From Pohlia nutans (taxonomy: Eukaryota > Streptophyta > Bryopsida > Bryales > Mniaceae), in NCBI GenBank assembly GCA_022496805.1, contig CM040085.1, forward strand, positions 50,621,811 to 50,685,810: a stretch of 64,000 nucleotides of DNA, read 5' to 3'. The position numbers were made by a program, and so were the translations under genes. The notes beneath the pieces are model-generated. The model searched no databases and was not told the DNA's origin. It saw only the letters and a list, made by a program, of their open reading frames with translations. Positions 34,060-44,600 of the stretch are shown one piece after another. Position 1 is the stretch's first letter, and each line of letters begins with the position of its first letter.

Positions 34060-36420
34060 GGGGCAAGTAGGACATCCTCCGCCACGAGGATGCCATTCAG
34101 GCTGCACCCAATGGGAGTCAAGAACCTTGGATTTTCCACGCGTGTCTTGTAATAGTATGTCACGTGCTTAAGTATTTCTCTGCGTGCTGGGCTGTTGGTA
34201 TTCCATGGCCACGAGCATGAGATGCTGGCTGCTGATCGTCAACTGTTTAAATAATATTGTGTGCGATGGCTGTTGATCGTCCTTGGCAACGAGGATGACA
34301 TGCCGGCTGCACCTATGGGCTGTCACGAACCATGGAGTTACCACGGAGGGTATCGTCTAATTACTAAGGTGTTTGAATATTTTTGTGCTTGGGGGCTGCT
34401 GGTCGCCCTCGGGTTCGAGGATGACTTGCGAGCAGCATCCATAGGCAGTCAAGAACCATGGACATTCCACGGATGTGTTACTCTGTCAAGTTAAGCGCTT
34501 GAATATATTTATGTGTGGTACTCTGTCAAGTTAAGCGCATCCATTGAACATCCTAGGTTTGCATCAGTTTGAGTGTTTGATGTTCATTGTGTGTTTGAGT
34601 GTTTGATGTTCATTGTGTGTTTTTTGTTCATTGTGTGTTTGAATCAGTTTGAGTTTGGTGCTCCTTGGGACGTCCTCGGCCACGAGGACGTTATGCAGGC
34701 TGCATCCATGGGGCCTTGGCATCCTAGGATGATCCATGGATGAGTCGATTCTGTTCATCTTGTGTCTTAATCAAATTGAGTTTGGTGCTCCTTGGAACGT
34801 CCTCGGCCATGAGGACGTTATGCAGGCTGCATCCATGGGGCCTTGGCATCCTAGGATGATCCATGGATGAGTCGATTCTGTTCATTGTGTGTTTGAATCA
34901 GTTTGAGTTTGGTGCTCCTTGGGACGTCCTCGGCCACGAGGACGTTATTCAGGCTGCATCCATGGGCCCGTGGATACCTTGGATGTTGCATGGATGAGTC
35001 GTTTCAGTTCATCCTCTGTTTTAATCAAATTGAGTTTGGTGCTCTCTGGGACGTCCTCGGCCACGAGGACGTTATGTAGGCTGCATCCATGGAGTTCTGT
35101 TTTTTGATATTCAACTGTTAAAATAATATTGTGTGAGATGGCTGTTGATCGTCCTTGGCAACGAGGATGACATGCCGGCTGCACATATAGGCTGTCACGA
35201 ACCATGGAGTTACCACAGAGGGTATCGTCTAATAACTCAGGTGTTTGAATATTCTTGTGCTTGAGGGCTGCTGGTCGCCCTCGGGTTCGAGGATGACTTG
35301 CGAGCAGCATCCATGGGCAGTCAAGAACCATGGACATTCCACGGATGTGTTACTCTGTCAAGTTAAGCACTTGAATATATTTATGTGTGGTACTCTGTCA
35401 AGTTAAGCGCATCCATTGAACATCCTAGGTTTGCATCAGTTTGAGTGTTTGATGTTCATTGTGTGTTTTTTGTTCATTGTGTGTTTGAATCATTTTGAGT
35501 TTGGTGCTCCTTGGGACGTCCTCGGCCACGAGGACGTTATGCAGACTGCATCCATGGGGCCTTGGCATCCTAGGATGATCCATAGATGAGTCGATTCTGT
35601 TCATTGTGTGTTTGAATCAGTTTGAGTTTGGTGCTCCTTGGGACGTCCTCGGCCACGAGGACGTTATTCAGGCTGCATCGATGGGCCCGTGGATACCTTG
35701 GATGTTGCATGGATGAGTCGTTTCAGTTCATCCTCTGTTTTAATCAAATTGAGTTTGGTGCTCTCTAGGACGTCCTCGGCCACGAGGACGTTATGCAGGC
35801 TGCATCCATGGGGCCTTGGCATCCTAGGATGATCCATGGATGAGTCGATTCTGTTCATCTTGTGTTTTAATCAAATTGAGTTTGGTGCTCCTTGGGACGT
35901 CCTCGGCCACGAGGACGTTATGCAGGCTGCATCCATGGGGCCTTGGCATCCTAGGATGATCCATGGATGAGTCGATTTTGTTCATTGTGTGTTTGAATCA
36001 ATTTGAGTTTGGTGCTCCTTGGGACGTCCTCGGCCACGAGGACGTTATTCAGGCTGCATCCATGGGCCCGTGAATACCTTGGATGTTGCATGGATGACTC
36101 GTTTCTGTTCATCCTGTGATTTAATCAAATTGAGTTTGGTGCTCTCTGAGACGTCCTCGGCCACGAGGACGACATTCAGGCTGCATCCATGGGGCCCTGG
36201 ATACCTTTGTGGGTCCCCCGGTTGGCTGAACGGATGAGCCGTTTCTGTTCATTCTGTTTGCATCTATAGTCATCCAGGATCCGTGGATTTTCCATGGAGG
36301 TTGCTTTTGTATGGCAAGTATTTATATAATATTGACTGTGGGGAGGGGGGGGTGCTGTTGGTCGTCCTCGGCTGCAAGGATGATATGCTGGCTGCATTAG
36401 TGGATTGTCACGAACATTGG
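34060..36420. repeat. GTCCTCG-hairpin minisatellite, block 2 (in an intron of copy B)
   Basis: Units of about 115-130 bp with TTTGGTGCTCCTTGGGACGTCC, CACGAGGACGTTATGCAGGC, TGCATCCATGG and ATGATCCATGGATGAGTCG. Longer-range duplication is visible: 34260-35100 and 35130-36060 repeat one another in order. Contains two pairs of inverted words per unit. Confidence 0.82.
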
Positions 36421-36478
36421 ATTTACAAATGTGGTTTTTTATCCACTTGATTTGAATTGGTCAATTGTTTTGTTGAAG

Positions 36479-37071
36479 GTTGTTGCTACAGATCCTCAGG
36501 AGGAGGATGGGCTGCACTTGAAATGCCCAGAGGATGTGTCGACCGCAGTGGAAAGTGAAAAGCTTCATAGGAAGAGGCTAAAGGTGGACACCAATGGGCT
36601 GATCAACGAGCTTCGGATTGTTCCGGTTAAAAAGTCTCGCCTCCAAGTTCCGTTGTGTCAGATGATCGTTATGGACGAGGTACGAGCAGTTGGAGAGCTG
36701 GACGTGTAACGACTTGAGAGCGAGTTCGTGAATGGGTATCGCGAAGGTGACCGTGTGCTCTACCTATCGGCTTTCAATAATCTTGATCTGTCGTGCGACA
36801 TGAGCGATGAAATCGTCGAGTCGTGGAGCCCAATTTGGCGTGCAGTGAATGAGGAGTTCGAACGCGAGCTTGAAGCACATGAAGATCTTACACAACTACG
36901 TGGCAAGATGTATTACGTGTGGGATGGGAACCACCAAGTGACTGCATGGACCCGCCATATTAAGAATGTTCATCCCGACGAGGTGGACTGGCATTACAGG
37001 GTTCACTGCATTTTGTTGGACCCAAGAGGCTCTGTCGCTCGACTGTTGAACGCAATGAGTGACGTCAATTG
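36479..37071 (+). pseudogene. Copy B exon 3: DGNH core
   Basis: Acceptor TTGAAG/GTTGTT, donor AATTG/GTACTA. It contains KSRLQVPLCQMI, then TAA at 36707-36709 in place of a sense codon (copy A reads DVMKLASHF where this reads DV-stop-RLESEF), then NGYREGDRVLYLS and YVWDGNHQVTAW. The donor position inside the Trp codon after VN is the same in both copies, which is strong evidence of a common gene structure. Confidence 0.8.
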
Positions 37072-37163
37072 GTACTATCTCTTATCAACTTCTTGAGTCC
37101 ATAATTTCTTAACGAAAATTAATGTTTTACTTGAACCATTCTTATTGATGTTGTCGGTTGTAG

Positions 37164-37609
37164 GTCCACCGAGCATGACCATGTAAAGAGCACGATTCCT
37201 GCTAAGCTTCGTCGAATCCGGACGTTTGGCGTGCTACCGCTCTCATCATTCAAAGATCTCATCTCAGAAGAGGAGTATCGCTATTGCGAGAAGGTGAAAC
37301 CAAGTACCAAAACTTGGTTCTCGCTGACTGTCGACGTCTTTATCAGTTTTCTTTACAAGGTGAACACCCACTCTTACTACGTCAGTATTTGTGGCAATTC
37401 TGACATCAGTTTCCGAGTTGATTGAACTTAATCGGGGGTTATCACAGCGAGAGATCCAACTCGCAGCTGATGAGGCTGCTCGCGAGTATCACAAGAAAAC
37501 CCCGCCTGTGGAGCGCACTCCAACCGGTGTTTGGCATGCGATGAAAACAGCCAGTCAGCGATTTGTCAAGTATCAGAAGGTAAAGGACTTCGACAAATAT
37601 CTCGCTACA
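37164..37609 (+). pseudogene. Copy B exons 4 and 5 (left part)
   Basis: Exon 4, 37164-37359: RRIRTFGVLPLSSF and TKTWFSLTVD, matching RVRTIGAQPLSYF and TQTWYSLTID in copy A. Exon 5 starts at 37448 after ATCACAG with REIQLAADEAAREYHKKTP (copy A QEIGEVAAIAQRKFYEKYP). It is cut at 37609 after the codon ACA, one copy of the CACTA target duplication. Confidence 0.78.
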
Positions 37610-37641
37610 CACTATAAGAAACCTGCGTTTTTTGTGATGTC
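37610..37641 (+). repeat. CACTA left terminal inverted repeat
   Basis: CACTATAAGAAACCTGCG then TTTTTTGTGATGTC. Pairs with 52352-52383. Confidence 0.93.
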
Positions 37642-38690
37642 CAAAAAAACGTGAGAAGATGTCTAAAATGACAGGGTTCATGTCTACGCGGATGTCACCA
37701 AAAATCTGTCAAAAAAACATCTGTGATGTCCAAAAAATCGCAGAAGAACATCGAAGATGTCTGTAGGAGACATCCGTTTTTGACGTTCCTTTGTGGTGAC
37801 GTTAGCTGTGCCATGTGGATGCCACGTCGTCGCCACATCAGCGGTAATTTCACGGGCAGTGCCACGTGGGAATGGATTTCATCCGACGGCTTGGTGATGT
37901 CGAGGATGACGTGGTCCCGCCAAAATCTGGCGTGGCGGCGGGAAAATCTGATGTGGACCCGCCAAAATACGACGTGGCGTGCCACGTCAGCAGAGTTTGG
38001 GTGGGATTTTCACTGTTCATTTGGACGTCAGCGACATCATGGGGACGTCCTATGTGACATCCGTTATGTTTCTACAGACATCTGTGATGATACTGTCGTG
38101 TTTCCCGAGATGTCTATACTGACGCGTGCGATGTCCATTTCGACGTTTTGGCGGACGGACCTAATGTCACAGATGTTAGCGTGTTTGATAGGGGGATGTC
38201 AGTTTAGATGTCAAGGTGGACGTCGAGTATGTCAGCATGTGGATGTCCGTGGCGTCGTTGCTGCCGTTGCAGAAGACATGGGAGATGTTAGTGACAAATA
38301 TCAAAGGCGTTCATAGTGACATCTCTCGAGACATGGTTGATGTTACGTGTTGACATTTTCCGCGTTGGAGAAGATGTTCTACAAGTCATAGTAGACATCA
38401 TCTTAGACAGCCACTAATGTCACCGCGGACATGCAGATGTCAGTATGCAAACGTCGAGGTTGTTATGTGGGACGTCTCTCCCAACGTCCAGTATGATGTT
38501 GTACACATTATAGAAGACATCATCCTAGACATCAGTGGCATCTACCTCAGCGTGTAGACGTCCCTATGCGAACGTCTACAGTGTTCTGTCGGATGTCTCG
38601 CTGAACATCCAGAATGATGATCTATATGTTGTACGAGACATCGTACTGGACATGCATTGGTAATACTATAGAAGATACCACATGTACAAC
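37642..38690. repeat. CACTA left subterminal region, GACATC/GATGTC-rich
   Basis: Dozens of GACATC, GATGTC, GACGTC and near variants at short irregular spacing in both orientations, the same words as at the right end. The reading frames 37723-38316 and 37866-38057 cross this repetitive region and have no protein character. Confidence 0.75.
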
Positions 38691-39560
38691 GGGTTTAGGG
38701 TTCACAGTCACACATACGTATTCCCATTGGATAGACAGAATACACCGCAACATTCGAGTTCAAAGTCGTATCTCCATTGATTGTGAACAAAACATCGTGC
38801 TGAATGTGCACAAACCCTACACATACGCACACGACGGTAACACATGCGTCTATTGCAGATCCACAAATTGCATGAATAACCTACATGATAAAATCGCTGC
38901 TGTACATTACCGTTCCCTGACACACTCCTGACGTCTTTGCGCACCGCACTTAGAGACATTGCATACCGCCAATTGCAGTGCCCTCGCTCCAATGCCGTCC
39001 ACTCGCTATCCGTGCATTTGCAAGCCTGTCAAGTATCATCGGCCATCCTCCTAGTCTGCACATGGACAACACCCAAAATATGCAATTCAAACGATTTTCA
39101 TGACCACTTCAATTGAGAGTGACAGTGTTCCGTACTATATATCAATGCTACAGTGTCGTTGGGCCGCCCATGTCCTATTACTGCACCCGGTTCGACTGAC
39201 TAGTGTATTTGCAAAACCCTGATCCTTCACAACAGACACAGCTCCTACTCCAGTGCTAGGACTCCTACTATAGTCTATGCATTGAAGGATGACATTGTAC
39301 ATACTATAGAACAAGTAAACAACACAATACATTGCACACAACATACATGCATATAGAAAATTGTTAACACTGTCATTGTCATAGTAGCGCCAGTACATGC
39401 TGCTTGGGATGTCTGCGTCGATGTCTGCAAATACGTGCTGACGTCTCCATGGATGTTCCACTGTGTTTCCAATGACATCCAGTAGATGTCATTCATGTTT
39501 ATGAAAATGTCATGCCACATGTACATAGTGTCTTACAGTTGCAAACTCTCTATGCTAATT
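38691..39560. other. CACTA interior, no gene recognised
   Basis: Reading frames of about 100 codons occur on both strands (38614-38931, 38992-38708, 39461-39135), but none looks like a known or conserved protein. Scattered GATGTC words return near 39400-39500. Confidence 0.4.
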
Positions 39561-39569
39561 GTACCTGCT

Positions 39570-39906
39570 GCGACTGCTCTTCCTCCATTGTAGCTTTGGT
39601 CCCCGCCGCGGACGGTGCATTGTCTATGTCTAAGGACAAATTGTCCTCCTTCTCCGCGTTCTCCGCTTTGACTTCCCTGCCTCAATATCCCGGCCCCTTG
39701 TCCGCGCCTCCTCCTAGACACGATGGACATCTTCTTCAAGACCTTCTCTTCTCCCAACGTCCTCCTATGGGGCTGCTCTCCTTGCGTCGTCGTCGCCGCT
39801 GTGATTGGACATGCCTGATGCACCGTGGTTAAGCGAAGCAAGCCGCTTCAAGTTGTACATGACGGGCGGCGTGTTGGTGACCTTCGAATACACTTCCGCT
39901 TCCACC
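39570..39906 (-). pseudogene. CACTA-borne coding remnant, downstream part
   Basis: Continues the exon-like frame from 45370 once the copia element and one CCACC are removed (P-T-V-V-E-A-E-V). It reads EAEVYSKVTNTPPVMYNLKR and SGMSNHSGDDDARRAAP, then a stop. After a frame change, an acidic stretch (AENAEKEDNLSLDIDNAPS, TMEEEQSQQ) ends at a GTACAATT donor-like site. Decayed. Confidence 0.5.
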
Positions 39907-40164
39907 TATTGAGGTAATTGATGCAACGTAGTATTGCTAGAAGCCAAAGACGTACGGGTGCTAAATAATGGTGTGTGGGAGGAGGGGTTAGGCATGGGCT
40001 GATCTCTAGAGTGTCCTTGTGATGAGTTATCCCATATGGTTTGTCCATGGTGACCTCCTAGTGTACACTACTTAAGGTGGAAGGCCTTTGAGTAAAGATC
40101 ATCTCTTTCTACGCATTCCTTGTGTTTGTGTGTGTGCCTTGTGCAATCTTCTCTACCTTCAATA
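39907..40164 (+). repeat. Copia 5' LTR
   Basis: 258 bp, begins TATTGAGGTAATTG, ends CTACCTTCAATA. The start and end form a 6-bp inverted repeat. Confidence 0.95.
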
Positions 40165-40178
40165 GGTTATGGGCCCAC
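40165..40178 (+). other. Copia primer-binding site, half-tRNA type
   Basis: GGTTATGGGCCCAC abuts the LTR directly. It is the complement of the anticodon stem-loop of plant initiator tRNA-Met (GTGGGCCCATAACC). Drosophila copia and yeast Ty5 are known to prime from this internal part of initiator tRNA-Met rather than its 3' end. Confidence 0.85.
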
Positions 40179-40990
40179 TCATGTGTGTTTCATGAGTATT
40201 AGATTGCATTTGTGCAAGTATTTTGAGGTCGGTGCGCAACGGGCGGTTTTGGAGCATTGTTGGAGGTTTTGGAGCTTGTTGAAGCGTTGGTGTTTCTTGG
40301 AGGTGTGCATGGGCTGAAGTTACATGTTGGAGCACTCTCTTTGGTCAATTTCTTCCCTTGATCTCCTTCTTTTCTTTCTTCTATCTCTTCGTTGCGAGTG
40401 GAACTTCGTTTGGTTCAATTGTGAGCATTTGAGTAAATGCAAGTGATTTGTGAGGTGTGAAGACTCTCGTGGAGGGTCTACCATCTGATCCTAGTGATTA
40501 GGCACTTGCTTTGAGGTGTTGCATGTGTTTCATGCTCTTGGGGTGCTCAAATTTTCATTTGGAGCTAGTTTGTGCACAAAGGTGCGGTTTTGAGCAATTT
40601 CAATGCGATTGGGGTTTTGAGGGACTTGTGTGAGTTCATGTGCATTGAGTGAGTGCTCTCTTGAAGGACACAAAGGTGTCATTGACGTGCATTGAGTGTT
40701 TGGGGACACTAAGGCGTCGTATTGAAGCATTTGGAGTTGTTTTGAGCTCCATTGAGTGATTTGAGGGGTTTTGGTGAGCCTCTTTGCATTTTTGGGTGAG
40801 GGTTCTCACATTTGAGTGTTGGGAGGCGTGTGTGGAGCACAAAAGTGCTGATCTAGTGTTTGGGGTTGTTTTAAACCCATTGGGTGCACAAAGGTGCAAT
40901 ATCAAAGCAAAAAAAAAAATCACAAAAACAAAGTTGTGTGTTTGAGTTTGAGGTTTCATTTGTGTGGGGAGGCATACGTAAGTGAGGATC
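40179..40990 (+). other. Copia 5' untranslated leader
   Basis: About 810 bp between primer site and gag ATG, GT-rich with repeated TTTTGAG and GTGTTTG words, no conserved ORF. Probably holds the packaging signal, by position only. Confidence 0.5.
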
Positions 40991-41590
40991 ATGGCATCTT
41001 TTGAGGATGAGGGTCCCAAGGTCGTGGACAAGTTCGATGGGGTGAATTTCCACTTGTGGAAATTCAAAATGGAGATGGTGATGGCCGAGAAGGAGTTGTG
41101 GGAGATTGTCGAGGGTAGTGAGGAACCTCCTTTCTCTTCTACGGATCCTAGGATCATGCAAGCGTACACGAGGAGGGAGAAGAAGGCATTTGCCATTTTG
41201 GCACTCAACCTCGCGGATTCGCAACTTGCGCACATTCGTTCGTGCAAGACACCCGCGGAAGCATGGTCCAAGCTTTGCAACATTCACGAAGCGAAAACAT
41301 TGGCCAACATTTTGTTTTTGAGGCGCAAGTTCTTCACCATCAAGATGGGCGAAGAAGATGACATGTTGGCGCACATCAACAAGGTCAAAGCTCTCGCGGA
41401 TCAACTCAACGGTTGCGACGTGTCGGTTACGGATGGTGACATCGTGATGACACTTTTGGAGAGCCTTCCATCATCATACGAGTACCTCATCGTGGCGATG
41501 GAGTCAAGACCCATTACGGAGCTCACATTGGACTATGTGACCTCACGGTTGTTGCACGAGCTTTCGCGGCGAAAGGAGAACGAGTCTTGA
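40991..41590 (+). CDS. Copia gag
   Basis: ATG at 40991 (MASFEDEGPKVVDKFDG) chosen over a GTG three codons upstream. 199 codons. UBN2-type gag signature: FHLWKFKMEMVMAEKELWEI, AILALNLADSQLAHIRSC, AWSKLCNIHE, DIVMTLLESLPSSYEYL. Ends at TGA 41588-41590 (N-E-S-stop-E-D-G). The next codons continue in the same frame into the zinc knuckle and pol. Related elements normally have one polyprotein, and CGA to TGA would explain the stop. Confidence 0.93.
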   Translation: MASFEDEGPKVVDKFDGVNFHLWKFKMEMVMAEKELWEIVEGSEEPPFSSTDPRIMQAYTRREKKAFAILALNLADSQLAHIRSCKTPAEAWSKLCNIHEAKTLANILFLRRKFFTIKMGEEDDMLAHINKVKALADQLNGCDVSVTDGDIVMTLLESLPSSYEYLIVAMESRPITELTLDYVTSRLLHELSRRKENES

Positions 41591-41608
41591 GAAGATGGAG
41601 CGGCACTC

Positions 41609-44600
41609 GTGGCGAAGCAATTCAAGAATGGAGGCGGTGGGAGCTCAAGCGACAAGGTGTGCTTCTATTGTGGTAAGAAGGGCCACATTGCCAAATTTTG
41701 CTTCAAACGCAAGAGGGATGAGAAAGGGGAGAGTGCAAACAACACTAAAACTCGTGACGATGATGAGTACGCATTTACGGCTAGATATGAGGCAAGCATG
41801 AGCGATGGCATCGAGGGTGATGCAAGCATGAGTGATGGTATCGAGGGTGATGCAAGCATGAGTGATTGGATTGAGGTTGGTGATGAGTATGCAAACATGG
41901 CAAGCAATATATCGTGCAATGGTAGTACGAGTGATTGGATTGTTGATTCGGGGGCTACAAGCCACATGTCACCACATAAAACTTGTTTTCATTCGTATGC
42001 TCTCATTAATCCAAGGAGAGTGATTTTGGGAGATGATACGGTGCTTGAGGCCGTTGGCAAGGGCCAAATTGTTGTAGACACCGAGGTGAGGGGTCGTGTG
42101 AAGACAATCACTATCCAAGATGTCCTCCACGTTCCCAAATTAACGGCAAATTTACTATCGGTGAGGCAATTAGTGGCAAAGCACTTGAGGGTTGAGTTTA
42201 GTGATAAGGGGTGTTATGTGTTGTCACCGAGTCGAGATGAGGTGGCCATCATTGAAGAACACGAGGGCTTGTACCACATCAAGTTCTCCAAGGTGCATTC
42301 GAAGGAATCGGCGGCGTTGGCGCATTCAAACTTGAAGGACGACAAGTTGGCGTTGTGGCATCGTCGACTTGGCCATTTGAACATCAAGAGTGTGAAGACA
42401 CTACGCGGCATGGTAAGCGGTATGGACCTTCATCAATTGAAAGTGGATGCTTCTACATTCACGTGTGAAGGTTGCATTGAAGGCAAGCAACAACGGTTGC
42501 CATTTGCGGGTGAAGGGGCGACACGGGCCACAAAAGTTTTGGAGATCGTGCATTCGGATGTGTGTGGCCCCATGAAGACCACATCGATGGGAGGTTGCAA
42601 GTACTTTGTGACCTTCATCGATGATTTTTCAAAGAAGATATGGCTCTACCCTATCAAAGCCAAGAGTGAGTGCTTTGAGAAGTTCAAGGAGTTCAAGACA
42701 TTGGTGGAGAACCAATCCGAGTTGAAGATCAAGGTGTTTCGGTCGGACAATGGCGGCGAGTACATGTCCAAGAAATTTGACGAGCTTTTGAAGAATGAAG
42801 GCATCGCACGCCAAACTTCGGCCCCGTACACGCCTCAACAAAATGGAGTTGCGGAGCGCGCAAATCGCACCATTGTAGAGATGGCGAGGAGCATGTTGCA
42901 CGCTCAAAACTTGAAGTTGGACCTTTGGGCGGAAGCGGTGGTGAATGCGGTATACACACGCAATCGGTGTCCAACAAGCGCGGTTGAAGGCATGACGCCG
43001 GAGCAAGCGTGGAGTGGGAGGCAACCATGTGTTGCACACATGCGCATCTTCGGATGCATTGCATATGCGAAGGTTCCCGACGAACGGAGGACGAAACTCG
43101 AGGCTAAGGCCTTGAAATGTGTGTTTCTTGGGTATTGTGAAGGTACCAAGGCGTATAGACTCATGTCGGTGGACACGAGGAAGATCATTCGGTCACGTGA
43201 TGTGACATTTTGTGAGGAGTCTACGATGGAGGCTCTTTTGGAGGTTGGTCCAAGTGGGAGTAGTGGAGACGTTTTGGTGGACACACCCTCCAAGTCTCCT
43301 AGTGTTGTTGATGTAGGTGATGATGACGGTGATGACGAAGCTGGCGACACGGAGGTTGTTGAAGCGCCATCGAGCTCAAAGGCCAAGAATGGCGCAAAGG
43401 GCACGCAAGAGGAGCAAGTTTCTTCAAGCGAGCGGCGGTACCCCGAGAGATCGCGCAAGCCACCTGGAGAATGGTGGAAGAACCACATCTTCCCTCAAGT
43501 GGAGGACGAGCATGCGAATGTGGCATTATCGGATGGTCCATTGACCATTCGAGAAGCCATGCAAGGTGAGGATGCGGTCAAGTGGGAGCGCGCCATGCAA
43601 GAGGAGTACGACTCTCTAATTGCTAACGGTACGTGGCAATTAACTCCCATTCCAAAGGATCGCAACCCCATTGGTTGCAAATGGGTGTTTCGGACAAAGA
43701 GGGATGTTTCGGGTATTGTTGTGCGTCACAAGGCAAGATTAGTAGCCAAGGGGTTCGCGCAAGTGCATGGGGTGGACTTTCACGAGACATTTGCTCCCGT
43801 GGCCAAGTTCACCACCATTCGATGCATTCTTGCCATTGGAGCGGCCTTGGACTTGGAGATGCATCAAATGGATGTGAAGACCGCATTTTTGAATGGCGAT
43901 TTAGAGGAGGACATCTACATGGTGCAACCTGAGGGGTTTGTGCAACAAGGTAATGAGCACCTTGTTTGTAAGTTGCAAAAATCATTGTATGGGTTGAAAC
44001 AATCTCCAAGAGCGTGGTACCAAAAGATTGACACGTTCTTGCTTGCACACGGGTTTACTAGGAGCATTGCGGATCATAGTCTCTACTTCATGCAAGAGGG
44101 GCAACATGTGGTGATTGTGATCATATATGTTGATGATTTGATCATTCTTGCAAGCCTCATGAGTTTAATGAATGCATTAAAAGGCATGCTTGAGAGAGAG
44201 TACGAGATGAGTGATCTTGGAGAATTGCACTTTTGTCTTGGTGTTGAGTTTGTGCGAGACAGGGCTACACGCACTATCACCATGAGTCAAGGCAAGTATG
44301 TGATGGACGTGCTCAAGAGATTCGGGATGGAGGATTGTAAGCCCGTGGCAACACCATTGGATGCAAACTCCAAGCTCGTCAAGCTTTCGGAGGAGGAGTA
44401 TGCGATGGAGGCTAAATCGATGGCGGAGGTGCCATACAAGCAAGCGGTGGGGTCATTGATGTATGCGATGATTGCGACACGGCCCGACCTTGCGTATCCA
44501 ATTAGCGTGGTGAGTCAACACATGGCGAGACCGGGCTCGATGCATTGGATGACGGTCAAGAGGATCATGCGTTATTTGAGGGGCACAAGCGATGTGAAGT

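Noticed and set aside
39907..40164. Copia LTR starting at TGAGGTAATTG
   Set aside because: With TG...CA ends the flanks do not match. With TATTGA...TCAATA the flanks are CCACC on both sides and both LTRs are 258 bp.
42629..43541. Minus-strand ORFs of 110-194 codons in copia
   Set aside because: Antisense to pol with all catalytic motifs on the plus strand.
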